This document shows, one piece after another, positions 1 to 8,195 of a stretch of DNA of 21,964 nt. The stretch comes from an uncultured Oscillospiraceae bacterium (lineage in GTDB: Bacteria > Bacillota > Clostridia > Oscillospirales > Oscillospiraceae): NCBI GenBank assembly GCA_902497145.1, contig CABVDR010000042.1, forward strand, positions 1 to 21,964, read 5' to 3'. Within the stretch, counting starts at the first letter, position 1, and every line of letters begins with the position of its first letter. Below the pieces are notes generated by a model. The model ran no database searches and had not been told where the DNA came from. It worked only from the letters and a program-made list of their open reading frames with translations. The position numbers were made by a program, and so were the translations under genes.

Positions 1-531
1 AAACATGATACCCCCGCCGACACGGTGGGTGAGGTTACCCAGGGCGAGTTTCCCCTGCTGATGCAGTGGGATATGCGCTGGGGCTATGCCACCTACGGGG
101 ACGGCCTGCTGGCCCTCAACGGCTGCGGCCCCACCGCCCTGTCCATGGTGATCTCCGGCCTCACCGGGGACAACACCGTCACCCCCTACACCGTGGCCCA
201 GTACGCCGACAGCCAGGGGCTCTACGTGGACGGCGTGGGCACCAGCTGGGAACTGATGACCACCGGAGCAAAACACTTCGGCCTCACGGCCAAGGAGCTG
301 CCCCTGGACGAGGGAGTGGTCACCAACGCCCTCAAACAGGGGCGTCCCATCATCTGCAGCGTAGGCCCCGGGGACTTTACCACCAGCGGCCACTTTATCG
401 TGCTGGTGGGGCTGGAGGACGGCAAGATCCGGGTCAACGACCCCAACCACCGCTCCACCAGCGCCCAGCTGTGGGACTACGACACCCTGGCCGGACAGAT
501 CAACAACCTGTGGGCCTACTCCCTGGCCTGA
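1..531 (+). CDS. C39-like cysteine peptidase domain protein (5' end missing)
   Basis: The reading frame is open from the first base of the window, so the GTG at 25 is not necessarily the start and the protein probably continues upstream. The visible 176 residues form a papain-like C39 (Peptidase_C39_2 type) domain. The likely catalytic Cys is in NGCGPTALSM (codon 124-126), the His in SGHFIVLVG (codon 391-393), and the third residue is the Asp of VNDPNHRS (codon 439-441). The spacing and the Cys-Gly-Pro-Thr/Ser context match the family, which cleaves peptides or acts on exported proteins. The missing N-terminus could carry a signal peptide or cell-wall anchor like that of the second C39 protein at 8196. 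The substrate is unknown. The gene is followed after about 120 bp by the serpin gene on the same strand, with no obvious terminator between them. Confidence 0.8.
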   Translation, partial: KHDTPADTVGEVTQGEFPLLMQWDMRWGYATYGDGLLALNGCGPTALSMVISGLTGDNTVTPYTVAQYADSQGLYVDGVGTSWELMTTGAKHFGLTAKELPLDEGVVTNALKQGRPIICSVGPGDFTTSGHFIVLVGLEDGKIRVNDPNHRSTSAQLWDYDTLAGQINNLWAYSLA

Positions 532-557
532 CTCTTTTCTCTGGGGGCAGAACCGGA

Positions 558-563
558 TATAAT
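558..563 (+). promoter_or_regulatory. Possible -10 element upstream of the serpin gene
   Basis: A perfect TATAAT lies 88 bp before the serpin start. Seventeen bases upstream there is only a weak -35 candidate (TTTTCT, 535-540), so the promoter call is tentative. Co-transcription with the upstream peptidase gene is also possible. Confidence 0.35.
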
Positions 564-650
564 AAGAATACCCCTTTTTGTTTGGAACTCTTCCCCCCTG
601 GTTTCCGTCTATATCAGTAGAGAGGAAACACTGGAAAGGAGCGTATTGTT

Positions 651-2039
651 ATGAAACGAACCGGATCCATCCTGCTCTCCGCCGCCCTGCTGTTATCCCT
701 GGCTGGCTGTGGCCAGAAGCAGGCACCCCAGAGCTCCCAGAGCAGCCAAAGCAGTTCCCAAGAGCCTGCCCAGGCAGTCTTTACTGCCTTGAAGGAGCCC
801 ACCTACCCCACCTTCCCCCAGTTCCCCCAGGCCCCGGAGGACGGCCCCGACGCCGATTGGGACGCCTACTACAACGCCTACGACGAATATTACAGCGCCG
901 TGATGGAGCTGCGCAGCGGCGGCATCCCCGAGGGCACCCGCTTTGCCCTGAGCGACTTTGCCGCCAAGAGCACCCCCCTGGCTCTGGCGGGCCAGGAGGG
1001 GAAAAATGCCGCCTACTCCCCCGTCTCCCTGTGGACGGCTCTGGCCATGCTGGTGCCCTGCGCCCAGGGAGACAGTCAGGCTCAGCTGCTCTCCGCCCTG
1101 GGGGTGGCGGGACAGCGGGAGCTCACCGACCAGGTGGGCCGATTGTGGAAGGGCCTGTACACCAACGACGGGGTGAGCAGCCTCATCCTGTCCAACTCCG
1201 TGTGGCTCAATGACGCCCAGCAGGGCGACTACGTCCAGGCCACCCTGGACAGCCTGGGCCGGGACTACTTTGCCGGGGTCTACACCACCCCCATGGGCAC
1301 CCCGGGCGCCGACCAGGCCATCACCGACTGGATTTCCAAAGAAACCAACGGCCTCATCGGCGGGGACGGCCCGGTGGTAGAGACCAAGCCGGAGACCCTG
1401 GCCCTGCTGGCCTCCTCCCTCTACTACAAGGCGGCCTGGATGGAGCCCTTTGAGGCCTCCCAGACCCAGACGGGAGACTTTACCACCGCCGCAGGAGACA
1501 CGGTCTCCGCCGACTTTATGCACGCCTCTCTGGCAGGCAACTTCTTGAACCGGGACGGATATCAGGCCGCCGCCCTGGAGACCCAGCTGGGCGAGATGTT
1601 TTTCGTACTGCCTGAGGAGGGCACGGCCCCCGAGGAGTTATTAAAAGACCCCAACTTCCTGTCCAGCCTCAGCTCCGGGGCCGCCGATGTGCAGTATGGC
1701 ACGGTGGAGTGGTCGGTACCCAAGTTTGACCTGTCCGCCAACTTGGATCTGACGGACACCCTGAAAGCCCTGGGCATCACCGACCTTCTGGAGACAGACA
1801 AGGCAGACCTGAGCGGTCTGACCACGCTGGGCGCCTATCTTTCCCAGGCCCAGCAGATGGCTCAGGTGAGCGTGGATGAGGAGGGCGTGGAGGCCGCCGC
1901 TGTGACGACTTTGGCCGTGGATAAAAATGCCGCGGACCCCTCAGGCCAAGCGTTTGTTATGAACCTGAACCGCCCCTTCCTGTTTGTGCTGCGCAGCCAG
2001 GGGGTGACCCTGTTTGTGGGCGTGGTGAACGAGGGGTAA
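651..2039 (+). CDS. Serpin-family protease inhibitor, predicted lipoprotein
   Basis: This 462-residue protein starts with a lipoprotein signal peptide: a hydrophobic stretch ends in the lipobox LAGC with the lipidated Cys at residue 20. A Ser/Gln- then Pro-rich tether follows (about 21-90), then a serpin fold. Serpin landmarks are NAAYSPVSLWTALAML near the N-terminus, SNSVWLND, LASSLYYKAAWMEPF, and the C-terminal NRPFLFVLR and LFVGVVNEG. The reactive-centre hinge EEGVEAAAVTT (about 410-420) has the small residues that inhibitory serpins need for loop insertion. Counting from the hinge puts P1 near the K-N-A segment, but this is uncertain. AAGGAG precedes the ATG. Inhibitory serpins trap serine proteases covalently; gut Firmicutes serpins inhibiting host or bacterial elastase-like proteases are known. 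The protein is probably tethered to the outer face of the membrane. Confidence 0.92.
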   Translation: MKRTGSILLSAALLLSLAGCGQKQAPQSSQSSQSSSQEPAQAVFTALKEPTYPTFPQFPQAPEDGPDADWDAYYNAYDEYYSAVMELRSGGIPEGTRFALSDFAAKSTPLALAGQEGKNAAYSPVSLWTALAMLVPCAQGDSQAQLLSALGVAGQRELTDQVGRLWKGLYTNDGVSSLILSNSVWLNDAQQGDYVQATLDSLGRDYFAGVYTTPMGTPGADQAITDWISKETNGLIGGDGPVVETKPETLALLASSLYYKAAWMEPFEASQTQTGDFTTAAGDTVSADFMHASLAGNFLNRDGYQAAALETQLGEMFFVLPEEGTAPEELLKDPNFLSSLSSGAADVQYGTVEWSVPKFDLSANLDLTDTLKALGITDLLETDKADLSGLTTLGAYLSQAQQMAQVSVDEEGVEAAAVTTLAVDKNAADPSGQAFVMNLNRPFLFVLRSQGVTLFVGVVNEG

Positions 2040-2082
2040 GACAGGGCGGGCCCACACGGCCCCGAACCAGACAAGGGAAAAA

Positions 2083-2133
2083 CCCCCGATCTGTTCGTGC
2101 TGCAGATCGGGGGTCTTTCTGTTTGTGTTTTTA
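2083..2133 (+). terminator. Rho-independent terminator of the serpin gene
   Basis: An 11-bp GC-rich stem (2083-2093 with 2103-2113) with a 9-nt loop is followed by a T-rich tail ending in TTTTT. It lies about 45 bp after the serpin stop. Confidence 0.9.
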
Positions 2134-2326
2134 GTCCAACAAAAGGCGCCCGTTAGATTCCCAACATACTTCTATTGGGAACAATATTGGGACGATTCTT
2201 TTGTCTTCTTATCTATTATCGACATCTTTTTTAAAAAGTTTAGCGTTTTAGGTAAAATCAATCATTTTCGTCAATTTGTTCCAAATCACATAATTTCTGG
2301 AACTCATTTGTTAAAAATTTACATAG
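2134..2326. other. AT-rich gene-free stretch
   Basis: This stretch is much more AT-rich than the flanking genes. It lies between the serpin terminator and the convergent 3' end of the ABC permease gene. The overlapping reading frames have no convincing ribosome-binding site or recognisable protein. I see no gene, repeat or known RNA in it. Confidence 0.6.
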
Positions 2327-2360
2327 AGAGGGACGGCCTGACAGCCGTCCCTCTTTTCTT
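2327..2360. terminator. Perfect hairpin between convergent genes, possible bidirectional terminator
   Basis: An 11-bp perfect stem (2327-2337 with 2344-2354) with a 6-nt loop is followed on the plus strand by TTTCTT. On the minus strand the tail is less T-rich. It sits downstream of the permease gene (minus strand) and of the serpin terminator, so it could end transcription from either side. Confidence 0.5.
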
Positions 2361-2378
2361 ATGCTTCTCTGGACAGAG

Positions 2379-2430
2379 GCGAAACGCAGTTTCGCACAAA
2401 GTTCTTTGCCAAGCTTTCTTTCAAGAAAGC
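2379..2430. repeat. Hairpin-pair repeat, copy 1 (solo)
   Basis: Hairpin H2 (GCGAAAC, loop GCA, GTTTCGC; 2379-2395), a linker with AAAGTTCTTTGCC, and hairpin H1 (GCTTTCTT, loop TC, AAGAAAGC; 2413-2430) lie 5 bp beyond the permease stop codon. The same order and linker recur at 10410, 15923 and, inverted, at 20342. This copy has no large X/Y element beside it. Confidence 0.8.
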
Positions 2431-2435
2431 GGGGG

Positions 2436-5400
2436 TTACTCGACGGTTTTCAGCGACTCCACCATGTCCAGCTTCTTGAGCTTCCGGTGGGCGCCCAGGT
2501 TCACCAGCAGGGAGAACACGGTGGTAAGCACCACCGCCCACAGGTAGCTGGTGGGAGCCACGGTGCGGCCGAACATGAGAAGGTCAATCTCCACCGTCAA
2601 AATGAGCCATTGGTGCAGGAGCTTGCCCAGCACCATCCCCAACGCCACACCAAACACCGTGAGGATCACATTCTCCCGGTAGATATAGGCGGACAGCTCC
2701 CCGTCGTAGAAGCCCAGCACCTTTAAGGTGGCCAGTTCCCGCATACGCTCGGTGATGTTGATGTTGGTGAGGTTATAGAGCACCACAAAGGCCAGGGCGG
2801 CGGCACACACAATGATCAGCGCCACGGCGTAGTCCACGCTCTCCAGGCTGGTGCCGAAGGTCTTCCGGGTGTCCTCGATCCGGGTCAGGGAGCTGACCCC
2901 GTCCAGGGAAACCAGATCCTGTTCCAGCTCCTGGGCCCCGTCCGCCTGGGTGTCGTAGGACACCAGCACGGCATTCTCCTCGGGAGCCTGTCCGAAAACC
3001 TGCTCATAGTAGGCTGCCGACATGTACACGCTGTGCTGGATGTAGTGCTCGGTGACGTCGGCCACCCGCACCTCCACCCGGCTGTCTCCGTCCAGGGTGA
3101 TGGTGTCCCCCGGCTCCACCCCCAGCAGCAGGGAGAGCTTTTCGGTAATAATGACCCCGTCATCGGGGAGGGTCACGGTGTCGTTGTCAGTGCGGTGGCG
3201 CAGGTTGATAAACCGCTCCAGCACCTCGCTGTTTTCCACCACGTCCAGGGTGGCGTCGGCAGTGTAGGCATCGGTCTCGGCGGTGATGGTCTCGGTGTGT
3301 TCTCGGGTCCAGTCCCCCACCAAGTCGCTGCCGTCCAGGGCCTTTTCCACCTCAGACCACTCTCCGGGGGTGATGTGCTCCACCAGCCCCAGCTGGGCGG
3401 AGTAGCGGTAGATCTCGTCGTACTGCATATCCATCACCGCAAAGATGGAGTCCCTCAGGCCAAAGGCGGTGACGATGAGGGCGGCGCAGCCGCCGATGCC
3501 GATGACGGTCATCCAGAACCGCTTCTGATACCGGAACAAATTCCGCAGGGTAATCTTGTAGTTAAAGGACAGCCGCCGCCACAGGGGGGTGATGCGCTCC
3601 AGGAGGATGCGCTTGCCCATGGGGGGCGCCTTGGGCCGCATGAGCTGGGCGGGTACCGCGGCCAGGGTGTTAAAGCAGGCCCCCAGGGCGGACAGGGTGA
3701 CCGTCCCCACCGCCGCCAGGCAGGCGGTGACCGAGGTGGCGGGCTCAATCCCGTAGTGGATGGGGCCGAAGTTGTAGATGATTTTCCAGGCGGTGCAGAT
3801 GATCCAGGGCAGCAAAGTCAGTCCGATGGCCAACCCCACCAGGGAGCCAATGGCGCTGGCAAGGAAACCATAGCCCACATATTTGATGGCAATGGCCCCC
3901 TTGGAGTAGCCCAGGGCCTTCATGCCGCCGATGGCCACCCGCTGTTCCTCCACCATGCGGGTCATGGTGGTCAGACACACCAGGGCCGCCACCAGGAAGA
4001 AGATGAGGGGAAAGACGCTGGCCAGGTTGCCCATGCGGTCGGCGTCCATGGAGTAGCTGACAAAGCCCATGTTGGTGTCCCGGTCCAGCAGGTACCACTC
4101 GCAGTCGTCCAGGTCATCCAGGTCCCGCTGGGCCTGCTCCACCTTCTTCTGGGCGTCGGCGATCTCATCCTCCGCCTCCGCCTTGCCGTCCAGGTACTCC
4201 TGGTAGCCGTCGGCATACTCGGCCTCGCCGTCGTCCAGCTCCTTTTTTCCGTCGGCCAGCTCGGCCAGACCGTCGGCGCGCTCCTGCTCCAGGGTGTCCT
4301 TGCCGTCCTGGAGCTCCACCACGCCCTTCTCGTACTCCAGCTTGCCTTCCTGCCACTCCTTCATGCCGTCGGAGTACTCTGCCTCGCCGTCGTCCAGCTT
4401 CTGCTTGGCATCCACCAGCTCCAGGCGGCCGTCCTCCAGCTCGGACCAGCCGTCGTCCAGTTCCTTTTTCGCGTCGTCCAGTTCCTTTTTCGCGTCCTCC
4501 AGCTCGGCCACGCCGTCCTCGTACTCCTCTTCGCCCTCCTCCAGCTGCTGTTTGGCGTCATTGAGCTGCCGCTTGGCGGCGGCCAGCTCCGCTTCGCCGT
4601 CGTAGATCTCCTGCCAGCCCTGCTGGATCTGCTGGTTGGCGGAGAGGAAGACGGAAGTCCGCACGGGTACGGTCTGGCCGTTTACGGTGGTGTAGAGCTG
4701 GTTTAGCTGGGCTTGGAGCTGTTGGGAAGTGGTATTTGTGAGGCCCGCCGCCTCCCGCTGGTTCCGCAGGTCATCCAACTGCTCTTTATAGGGGAGCATT
4801 TGACTCAAACTGGTCAGCGCGCTTTGTACTGTGGTCAGCTGCTGGTTGAGTGTGGTCAGCTTTGCCTCCAGTTCGGCTTTTTTTGCCGCATACTCCGGGT
4901 CATCCTGGGATAAGTTTTCCAGTGCTTGTTGGGTTTCGGCAATCTGCGTATTTAGGTTGGTAACTGTGCCCTCTAACGTCTTTTTTTCCTTCGTCAGCTC
5001 ATTCGTATCCTTGTTGGCATACTCTCCCAGCTGCTGCTCCAGCTGGGCAATGCCATCTAACAGCTTGATGCCATCGCTCAAGTTACTGCGGGTAGTATTC
5101 AACACAATATCAATGGTATCCCCGGCACTTCCCGCCATGGCGGCCAGCAGCTCACTGTTGCTGGAATAACTGGGCAAACCCAGGGCTGGCAGTTGATTGC
5201 GGAACTGAGTCAGCCCCTCCTGGAAGGCGGCCTCCTGCTGCTGCAGCTCCCGCCGCCCCGCGTTGAGCTGGGACACGCCGGAATTATACTGGGCCAAGCC
5301 GTCGTAGTACTCGTCCCAGCCATCGTCCAGCTCCTGCCGGGCGTCCTCCAGCCGGGCTACGCCGTCCTCATACTCCCGCAGGCCGTCCTCATACTCCGCC

Positions 5401-6536
5401 TTGCCGTCCTCCCACTCCTTCAGGCCGGTGAGATAGTCCGCCCGGCCCTCGTAGTAGTCGCTCCAGCCGTCATCCAGCTCTTTTCTGGCGTCGTAGAGCT
5501 CCTGCTCGCCGTCGTCCAGCTCCTTTTTGGCGTCGTCCAGTTCCTTCTGTCCGTCGGCGATCTCCTGCTCCGCGTCGGCAATCTCTCGGTTGAAGGTGTC
5601 CACGCCGTCCTGGTACTCCGCCCAGCCGTCATCCAGCTCCTGCCGTGCGTCGGCCAGCTCCGCTTCGGCGTCCGCGAGCTCCTGGGCCACCTCCACCTGG
5701 GCATCGGCCAGCTTCTGCTTGGCCTCGTCGATCTCCGCCTGGGCGTCGTCCCGGATGGAGTCCCCCCGCAGCTGGGCACGCTCCTTGGACAGGGGCTCCA
5801 GCTGGTCGGTGCGCTCCTCCACCAGCTGCTCGTAGGCGTCGCTGTACGTCATCAGCTCCGAGGCCCCCTCAAACAGCAGGTAGGCGTCGGTGTAGGTTTC
5901 CATATCGAAGGACTCCATGGGCAGGAGGATAAAATAGCTCACCTTTCCGGTGCCCAGGGTGGAGGAGCCCCGCTCCACGCCGATGTACAGCGGGGAGTTG
6001 GCGCTTCCAACTATGGTAAATTCATCCTGGACCAGGGCGTTCTCATAGTCCCCGGTTCCCGTATCCAGCACAATTTTATCCCCCAAAGAAAGGCCCGTTT
6101 CCTGCAAAAATCGGGGTTCTACCAAACATTCTCCGGCATGTTCCGGCAGACGGCCCTCCTGGAGGTCGGGAATGTTGATATCTTCTGTGAAGGATAGCAC
6201 CTTTACAGTAGAATCCTTATCCGACACTTTTACCGTCGCATCGACGGTATAGGCCCCCTGGGCCAGCGCCACCCCCTCCTGGCGGCCCAGTACGTCCACA
6301 TCCTCCTGGGTGAGACCCAGGGTGGCCACCACCCGCAGGTCCATGAGCCGTTGGTCATCCAGATATTGGTCCACGCTGTTTTTCATGTCCGGCTCGGTGA
6401 CCCGGAGTCCGGCCAGAAAACACACCGCCAGGGCGGAGAGGACCAGGATGGAAACAAAGCGGCTGCGGGTATTCTTAATTTCCCGCAGAGTGTCGGTGAG
6501 CAGACGGTTTGGGGTATGCTTTTTTCTGGTTTTCAT
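2436..6536 (-). CDS. ABC transporter permease, FtsX/MacB type with heptad-repeat coiled coils
   Basis: This 1366-residue membrane subunit partners with the ATPase encoded just upstream (start-to-stop gap 60 bp). It has an N-terminal TM helix (about 27-48), a large external region, an FtsX permease domain with about three TM helices (about 835-960), another TM helix (about 1013-1035), a second external domain, and a C-terminal FtsX domain (about 1236-1366). This is the duplicated MacB/FtsX plan with roughly eight TM helices. The first external region holds two long blocks of exact heptads of the form E-[LYW]-x-D-[GA]-x-x (about 255-440 and 660-820), separated by a different Gln/Asn-rich coiled segment. 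MacB-type systems export peptides, lipids or drugs by mechanotransmission; the substrate here is unknown. AAGGGGGG lies 7 nt before the ATG. Codon use in parts of the external region looks less GC-rich than the rest. Confidence 0.9.
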   Translation of the reverse strand: MKTRKKHTPNRLLTDTLREIKNTRSRFVSILVLSALAVCFLAGLRVTEPDMKNSVDQYLDDQRLMDLRVVATLGLTQEDVDVLGRQEGVALAQGAYTVDATVKVSDKDSTVKVLSFTEDINIPDLQEGRLPEHAGECLVEPRFLQETGLSLGDKIVLDTGTGDYENALVQDEFTIVGSANSPLYIGVERGSSTLGTGKVSYFILLPMESFDMETYTDAYLLFEGASELMTYSDAYEQLVEERTDQLEPLSKERAQLRGDSIRDDAQAEIDEAKQKLADAQVEVAQELADAEAELADARQELDDGWAEYQDGVDTFNREIADAEQEIADGQKELDDAKKELDDGEQELYDARKELDDGWSDYYEGRADYLTGLKEWEDGKAEYEDGLREYEDGVARLEDARQELDDGWDEYYDGLAQYNSGVSQLNAGRRELQQQEAAFQEGLTQFRNQLPALGLPSYSSNSELLAAMAGSAGDTIDIVLNTTRSNLSDGIKLLDGIAQLEQQLGEYANKDTNELTKEKKTLEGTVTNLNTQIAETQQALENLSQDDPEYAAKKAELEAKLTTLNQQLTTVQSALTSLSQMLPYKEQLDDLRNQREAAGLTNTTSQQLQAQLNQLYTTVNGQTVPVRTSVFLSANQQIQQGWQEIYDGEAELAAAKRQLNDAKQQLEEGEEEYEDGVAELEDAKKELDDAKKELDDGWSELEDGRLELVDAKQKLDDGEAEYSDGMKEWQEGKLEYEKGVVELQDGKDTLEQERADGLAELADGKKELDDGEAEYADGYQEYLDGKAEAEDEIADAQKKVEQAQRDLDDLDDCEWYLLDRDTNMGFVSYSMDADRMGNLASVFPLIFFLVAALVCLTTMTRMVEEQRVAIGGMKALGYSKGAIAIKYVGYGFLASAIGSLVGLAIGLTLLPWIICTAWKIIYNFGPIHYGIEPATSVTACLAAVGTVTLSALGACFNTLAAVPAQLMRPKAPPMGKRILLERITPLWRRLSFNYKITLRNLFRYQKRFWMTVIGIGGCAALIVTAFGLRDSIFAVMDMQYDEIYRYSAQLGLVEHITPGEWSEVEKALDGSDLVGDWTREHTETITAETDAYTADATLDVVENSEVLERFINLRHRTDNDTVTLPDDGVIITEKLSLLLGVEPGDTITLDGDSRVEVRVADVTEHYIQHSVYMSAAYYEQVFGQAPEENAVLVSYDTQADGAQELEQDLVSLDGVSSLTRIEDTRKTFGTSLESVDYAVALIIVCAAALAFVVLYNLTNINITERMRELATLKVLGFYDGELSAYIYRENVILTVFGVALGMVLGKLLHQWLILTVEIDLLMFGRTVAPTSYLWAVVLTTVFSLLVNLGAHRKLKKLDMVESLKTVE

Positions 6537-6596
6537 GCCGCCGCCCCCCTTTCCCTGTTGTCTTGAACTTGTCTCATAGCGCGTCAGAATCCTCTG

Positions 6597-7298
6597 TTAC
6601 CACTCGATCTCTTCCACCGGCATGGGCTGCTCGTTGCGCACCATCCGGTCTACCCGTCCGTTCTTCACGTGGATCACCTTGTCGGCCATGGGGGCAATGG
6701 CGGTGTTGTGGGTGATGACTACCACGGTCATGCCCTGCTGGCGGCAGGTGTCCTGAAGGAGCTTCAAAATCGCCTTGCCGGTGATGTAGTCCAGAGCGCC
6801 GGTGGGCTCGTCGCACAGGAGAAGCTTGGGGTTTTTGGCCAGCGCCCGGGCAATAGCCACCCGCTGCTGCTCGCCGCCGGAGAGCTGGGCGGGGAAGTTA
6901 TTGAGCCGCTCCCCCAGCCCCACGTGGCGCAGCACCTCCTCCGCCGGGAGAGGATTTTTGCAGATCTGGGCGGCCAGCTCCACATTCTCCAGGGCGGTAA
7001 GGTTCTGGATCAGGTTGTAGAACTGAAAGACGAAGCCGATGTCGTAGCGGCGGTAGGTGGTAAGCTGCCGGGAGTTGCACTTGCTGATCTCCTTGCCATC
7101 CACCAGGATAGTGCCCTCGTCGCAGGCATCCATGCCCCCTAAAATGTTCAGCACCGTGGTTTTTCCCGCCCCGGAGGGGCCCACGATAATAACAAATTCC
7201 CCTTTGTCAATGTCGAAGGTGATGTCATCCACCGCCGTGATGGTGACTTCCCCCATTTTATAGCGCTTGACCACGTGCTCCAGCGATATATAGGCCAT
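6597..7298 (-). CDS. ABC transporter ATP-binding protein (MacB/LolD-like)
   Basis: This 233-residue cytoplasmic ATPase has the full motif set. Walker A is GPSGAGKT (40-47), the Q-loop is Gln92, the signature is LSGGEQQ (139-145), Walker B is LLLCDE with the catalytic Glu164, and the H-loop is His197. Its length and motif style match the MacB/LolD/YknY group, which powers FtsX-type permeases. It is the first gene of a two-gene operon with the permease that follows on the same strand. AGGAGG lies 6 nt before the ATG. It is divergent from a TetR-type regulator, whose likely operator overlaps this operon's promoter, so control by that regulator is inferred. Confidence 0.96.
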   Translation of the reverse strand: MAYISLEHVVKRYKMGEVTITAVDDITFDIDKGEFVIIVGPSGAGKTTVLNILGGMDACDEGTILVDGKEISKCNSRQLTTYRRYDIGFVFQFYNLIQNLTALENVELAAQICKNPLPAEEVLRHVGLGERLNNFPAQLSGGEQQRVAIARALAKNPKLLLCDEPTGALDYITGKAILKLLQDTCRQQGMTVVVITHNTAIAPMADKVIHVKNGRVDRMVRNEQPMPVEEIEW

Positions 7299-7329
7299 AA
7301 CCGTCCTCCTGTTGATTAAGGAACAAGTG

Positions 7330-7358
7330 TTGATTATTTTTTCACTTTATATTATAGT
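7330..7358 (+). promoter_or_regulatory. Promoter of the tetR-type gene
   Basis: TTGATT (7330-7335), a 17-bp spacer and TATAGT (7353-7358) form a good sigma-A type promoter about 120 bp upstream of the regulator's start. It is interleaved with the ABC operon promoter on the other strand. Confidence 0.6.
7344..7358. promoter_or_regulatory. Candidate TetR-type operator
   Basis: ACTTTATATTATAGT is an imperfect 15-bp palindrome covering both divergent -10 elements. A TetR dimer bound here would shut both promoters. The sequence is AT-rich, so the symmetry could be chance. Confidence 0.35.
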
Positions 7359-7378
7359 GGTTCCAATCTGGGACGCAA
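7351..7378 (-). promoter_or_regulatory. Promoter of the ABC operon
   Basis: On the minus strand a perfect TATAAT (7351-7356) lies 16 bp from TTGCGT (7373-7378). The -35 is weak. The -10 overlaps the -10 of the divergent tetR-type promoter. Confidence 0.5.
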
Positions 7379-7476
7379 GGGACAAATTCCGGCAATCGTG
7401 TTCGAAACGCGACAGTTTTCCACATTCTGTTGGGAAATTGTGCAAAGTTTCTGTGAATTTTTTAGGAGGGACCACC

Positions 7477-8049
7477 ATGAACCAAGGTCAGACCGACCGC
7501 CGGGTGCGCCGCACCCGCACCCGCCTGCAACAGGCCATGCTGGAGCTGCTGCAGGAGAAGGACGCCCGCTCCATTACGGTGCGGGAGCTTACCCAGCGGG
7601 CCGACGTAAACCGGGGCACCTTTTATGCCCACTATAAGGACGTCTTTGACCTGCTGGACCAAATGGAGGCGGAGCTGTTTGAGCGCCTGAGCAGTCTGCT
7701 GTCCTCCTATGCCCCGGAGGACCTGCAGAAGGGACTCACCCCCCTGCTCACCGACGTGTTCCGCTTTGTCCGGGATGACCCGGTGCTGCGGCTGGCCTTT
7801 TTGGATGAACGCACCCAGGACTCCTTTTTCCGGCGGCTGGACCAGCTGATTTATCAGAAGTGTCAGGAGGACTGGCAGGGTCTGTTTCTGCCCCTGGATC
7901 AGCAGCTGTGGGGCTGCTGCCTGGACTTTTTGGTGTCCGGGGCGGTGGGCCTGGCCCGGGGCTGGATGGGACGGGGCTTCCAAGAGGAGCCGGAACAGAT
8001 GGCCCAGCTGGCCAACCGGTTAATTCTGAACGGCCTTTCTCTGTCCTAA
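7477..8049 (+). CDS. TetR/AcrR-family transcriptional regulator
   Basis: I place the start at the ATG at 7477 because AGGAGGG precedes it by 6-7 nt. The frame is open further upstream, but that part overlaps the promoter. The 190-residue product has an N-terminal helix-turn-helix, with SITVRELTQRADVNRGTFYAHYKD (given here only as the segment at about 32-55) as the typical TetR recognition region ending in the T-F-Y-x-H-Y/F-K signature. The C-terminal ligand domain (about 80-190) resembles the DhaS-like TetR_C group. It is divergent from the ABC exporter operon, the usual arrangement for a local repressor of an exporter. The ligand is unknown. Confidence 0.92.
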   Translation: MNQGQTDRRVRRTRTRLQQAMLELLQEKDARSITVRELTQRADVNRGTFYAHYKDVFDLLDQMEAELFERLSSLLSSYAPEDLQKGLTPLLTDVFRFVRDDPVLRLAFLDERTQDSFFRRLDQLIYQKCQEDWQGLFLPLDQQLWGCCLDFLVSGAVGLARGWMGRGFQEEPEQMAQLANRLILNGLSLS

Positions 8050-8097
8050 GAGGTGACGATCTAACATGAATTGGGCACATTTCCCTCTCCGCGCCCC

Positions 8098-8126
8098 TTG
8101 CAGTCCCTATTGAATGGGAGTAGAAT
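8098..8126 (+). promoter_or_regulatory. Promoter of the SLH/C39 gene
   Basis: TTGCAG (8098-8103), a 17-bp spacer and TAGAAT (8121-8126) lie about 70 bp before the start. A perfect AT-rich inverted repeat, CTTTTTCTGA with its complement (8136-8156), follows right after the expected transcription start. It could be an operator or a 5' leader hairpin. Confidence 0.55.
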
Positions 8127-8195
8127 GGATGTGTTCTTTTTCTGAATCAGAAAAAGCTGTGTGTGGAAAAATGAGACAAAGGAGAGAACACAACC

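Noticed and set aside
2125..2547. Plus-strand open frame through the AT-rich gap after the serpin gene
   Set aside because: It starts inside the serpin terminator tail, runs through a hairpin and a repeat into the antisense of the permease gene, and resembles nothing I know.
3033..4706. Long plus-strand open frame (557 codons) opposite the permease gene
   Set aside because: It is the shadow of the heptad-repeat permease gene. It has no ribosome-binding site and its composition is skewed to Val/Leu/Gly/Gln/His.
7312..7476. Longer version of the TetR-type protein starting at 7312
   Set aside because: The extra 55 codons run through both divergent promoters and lack a ribosome-binding site. 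The ATG at 7477 has a strong one.
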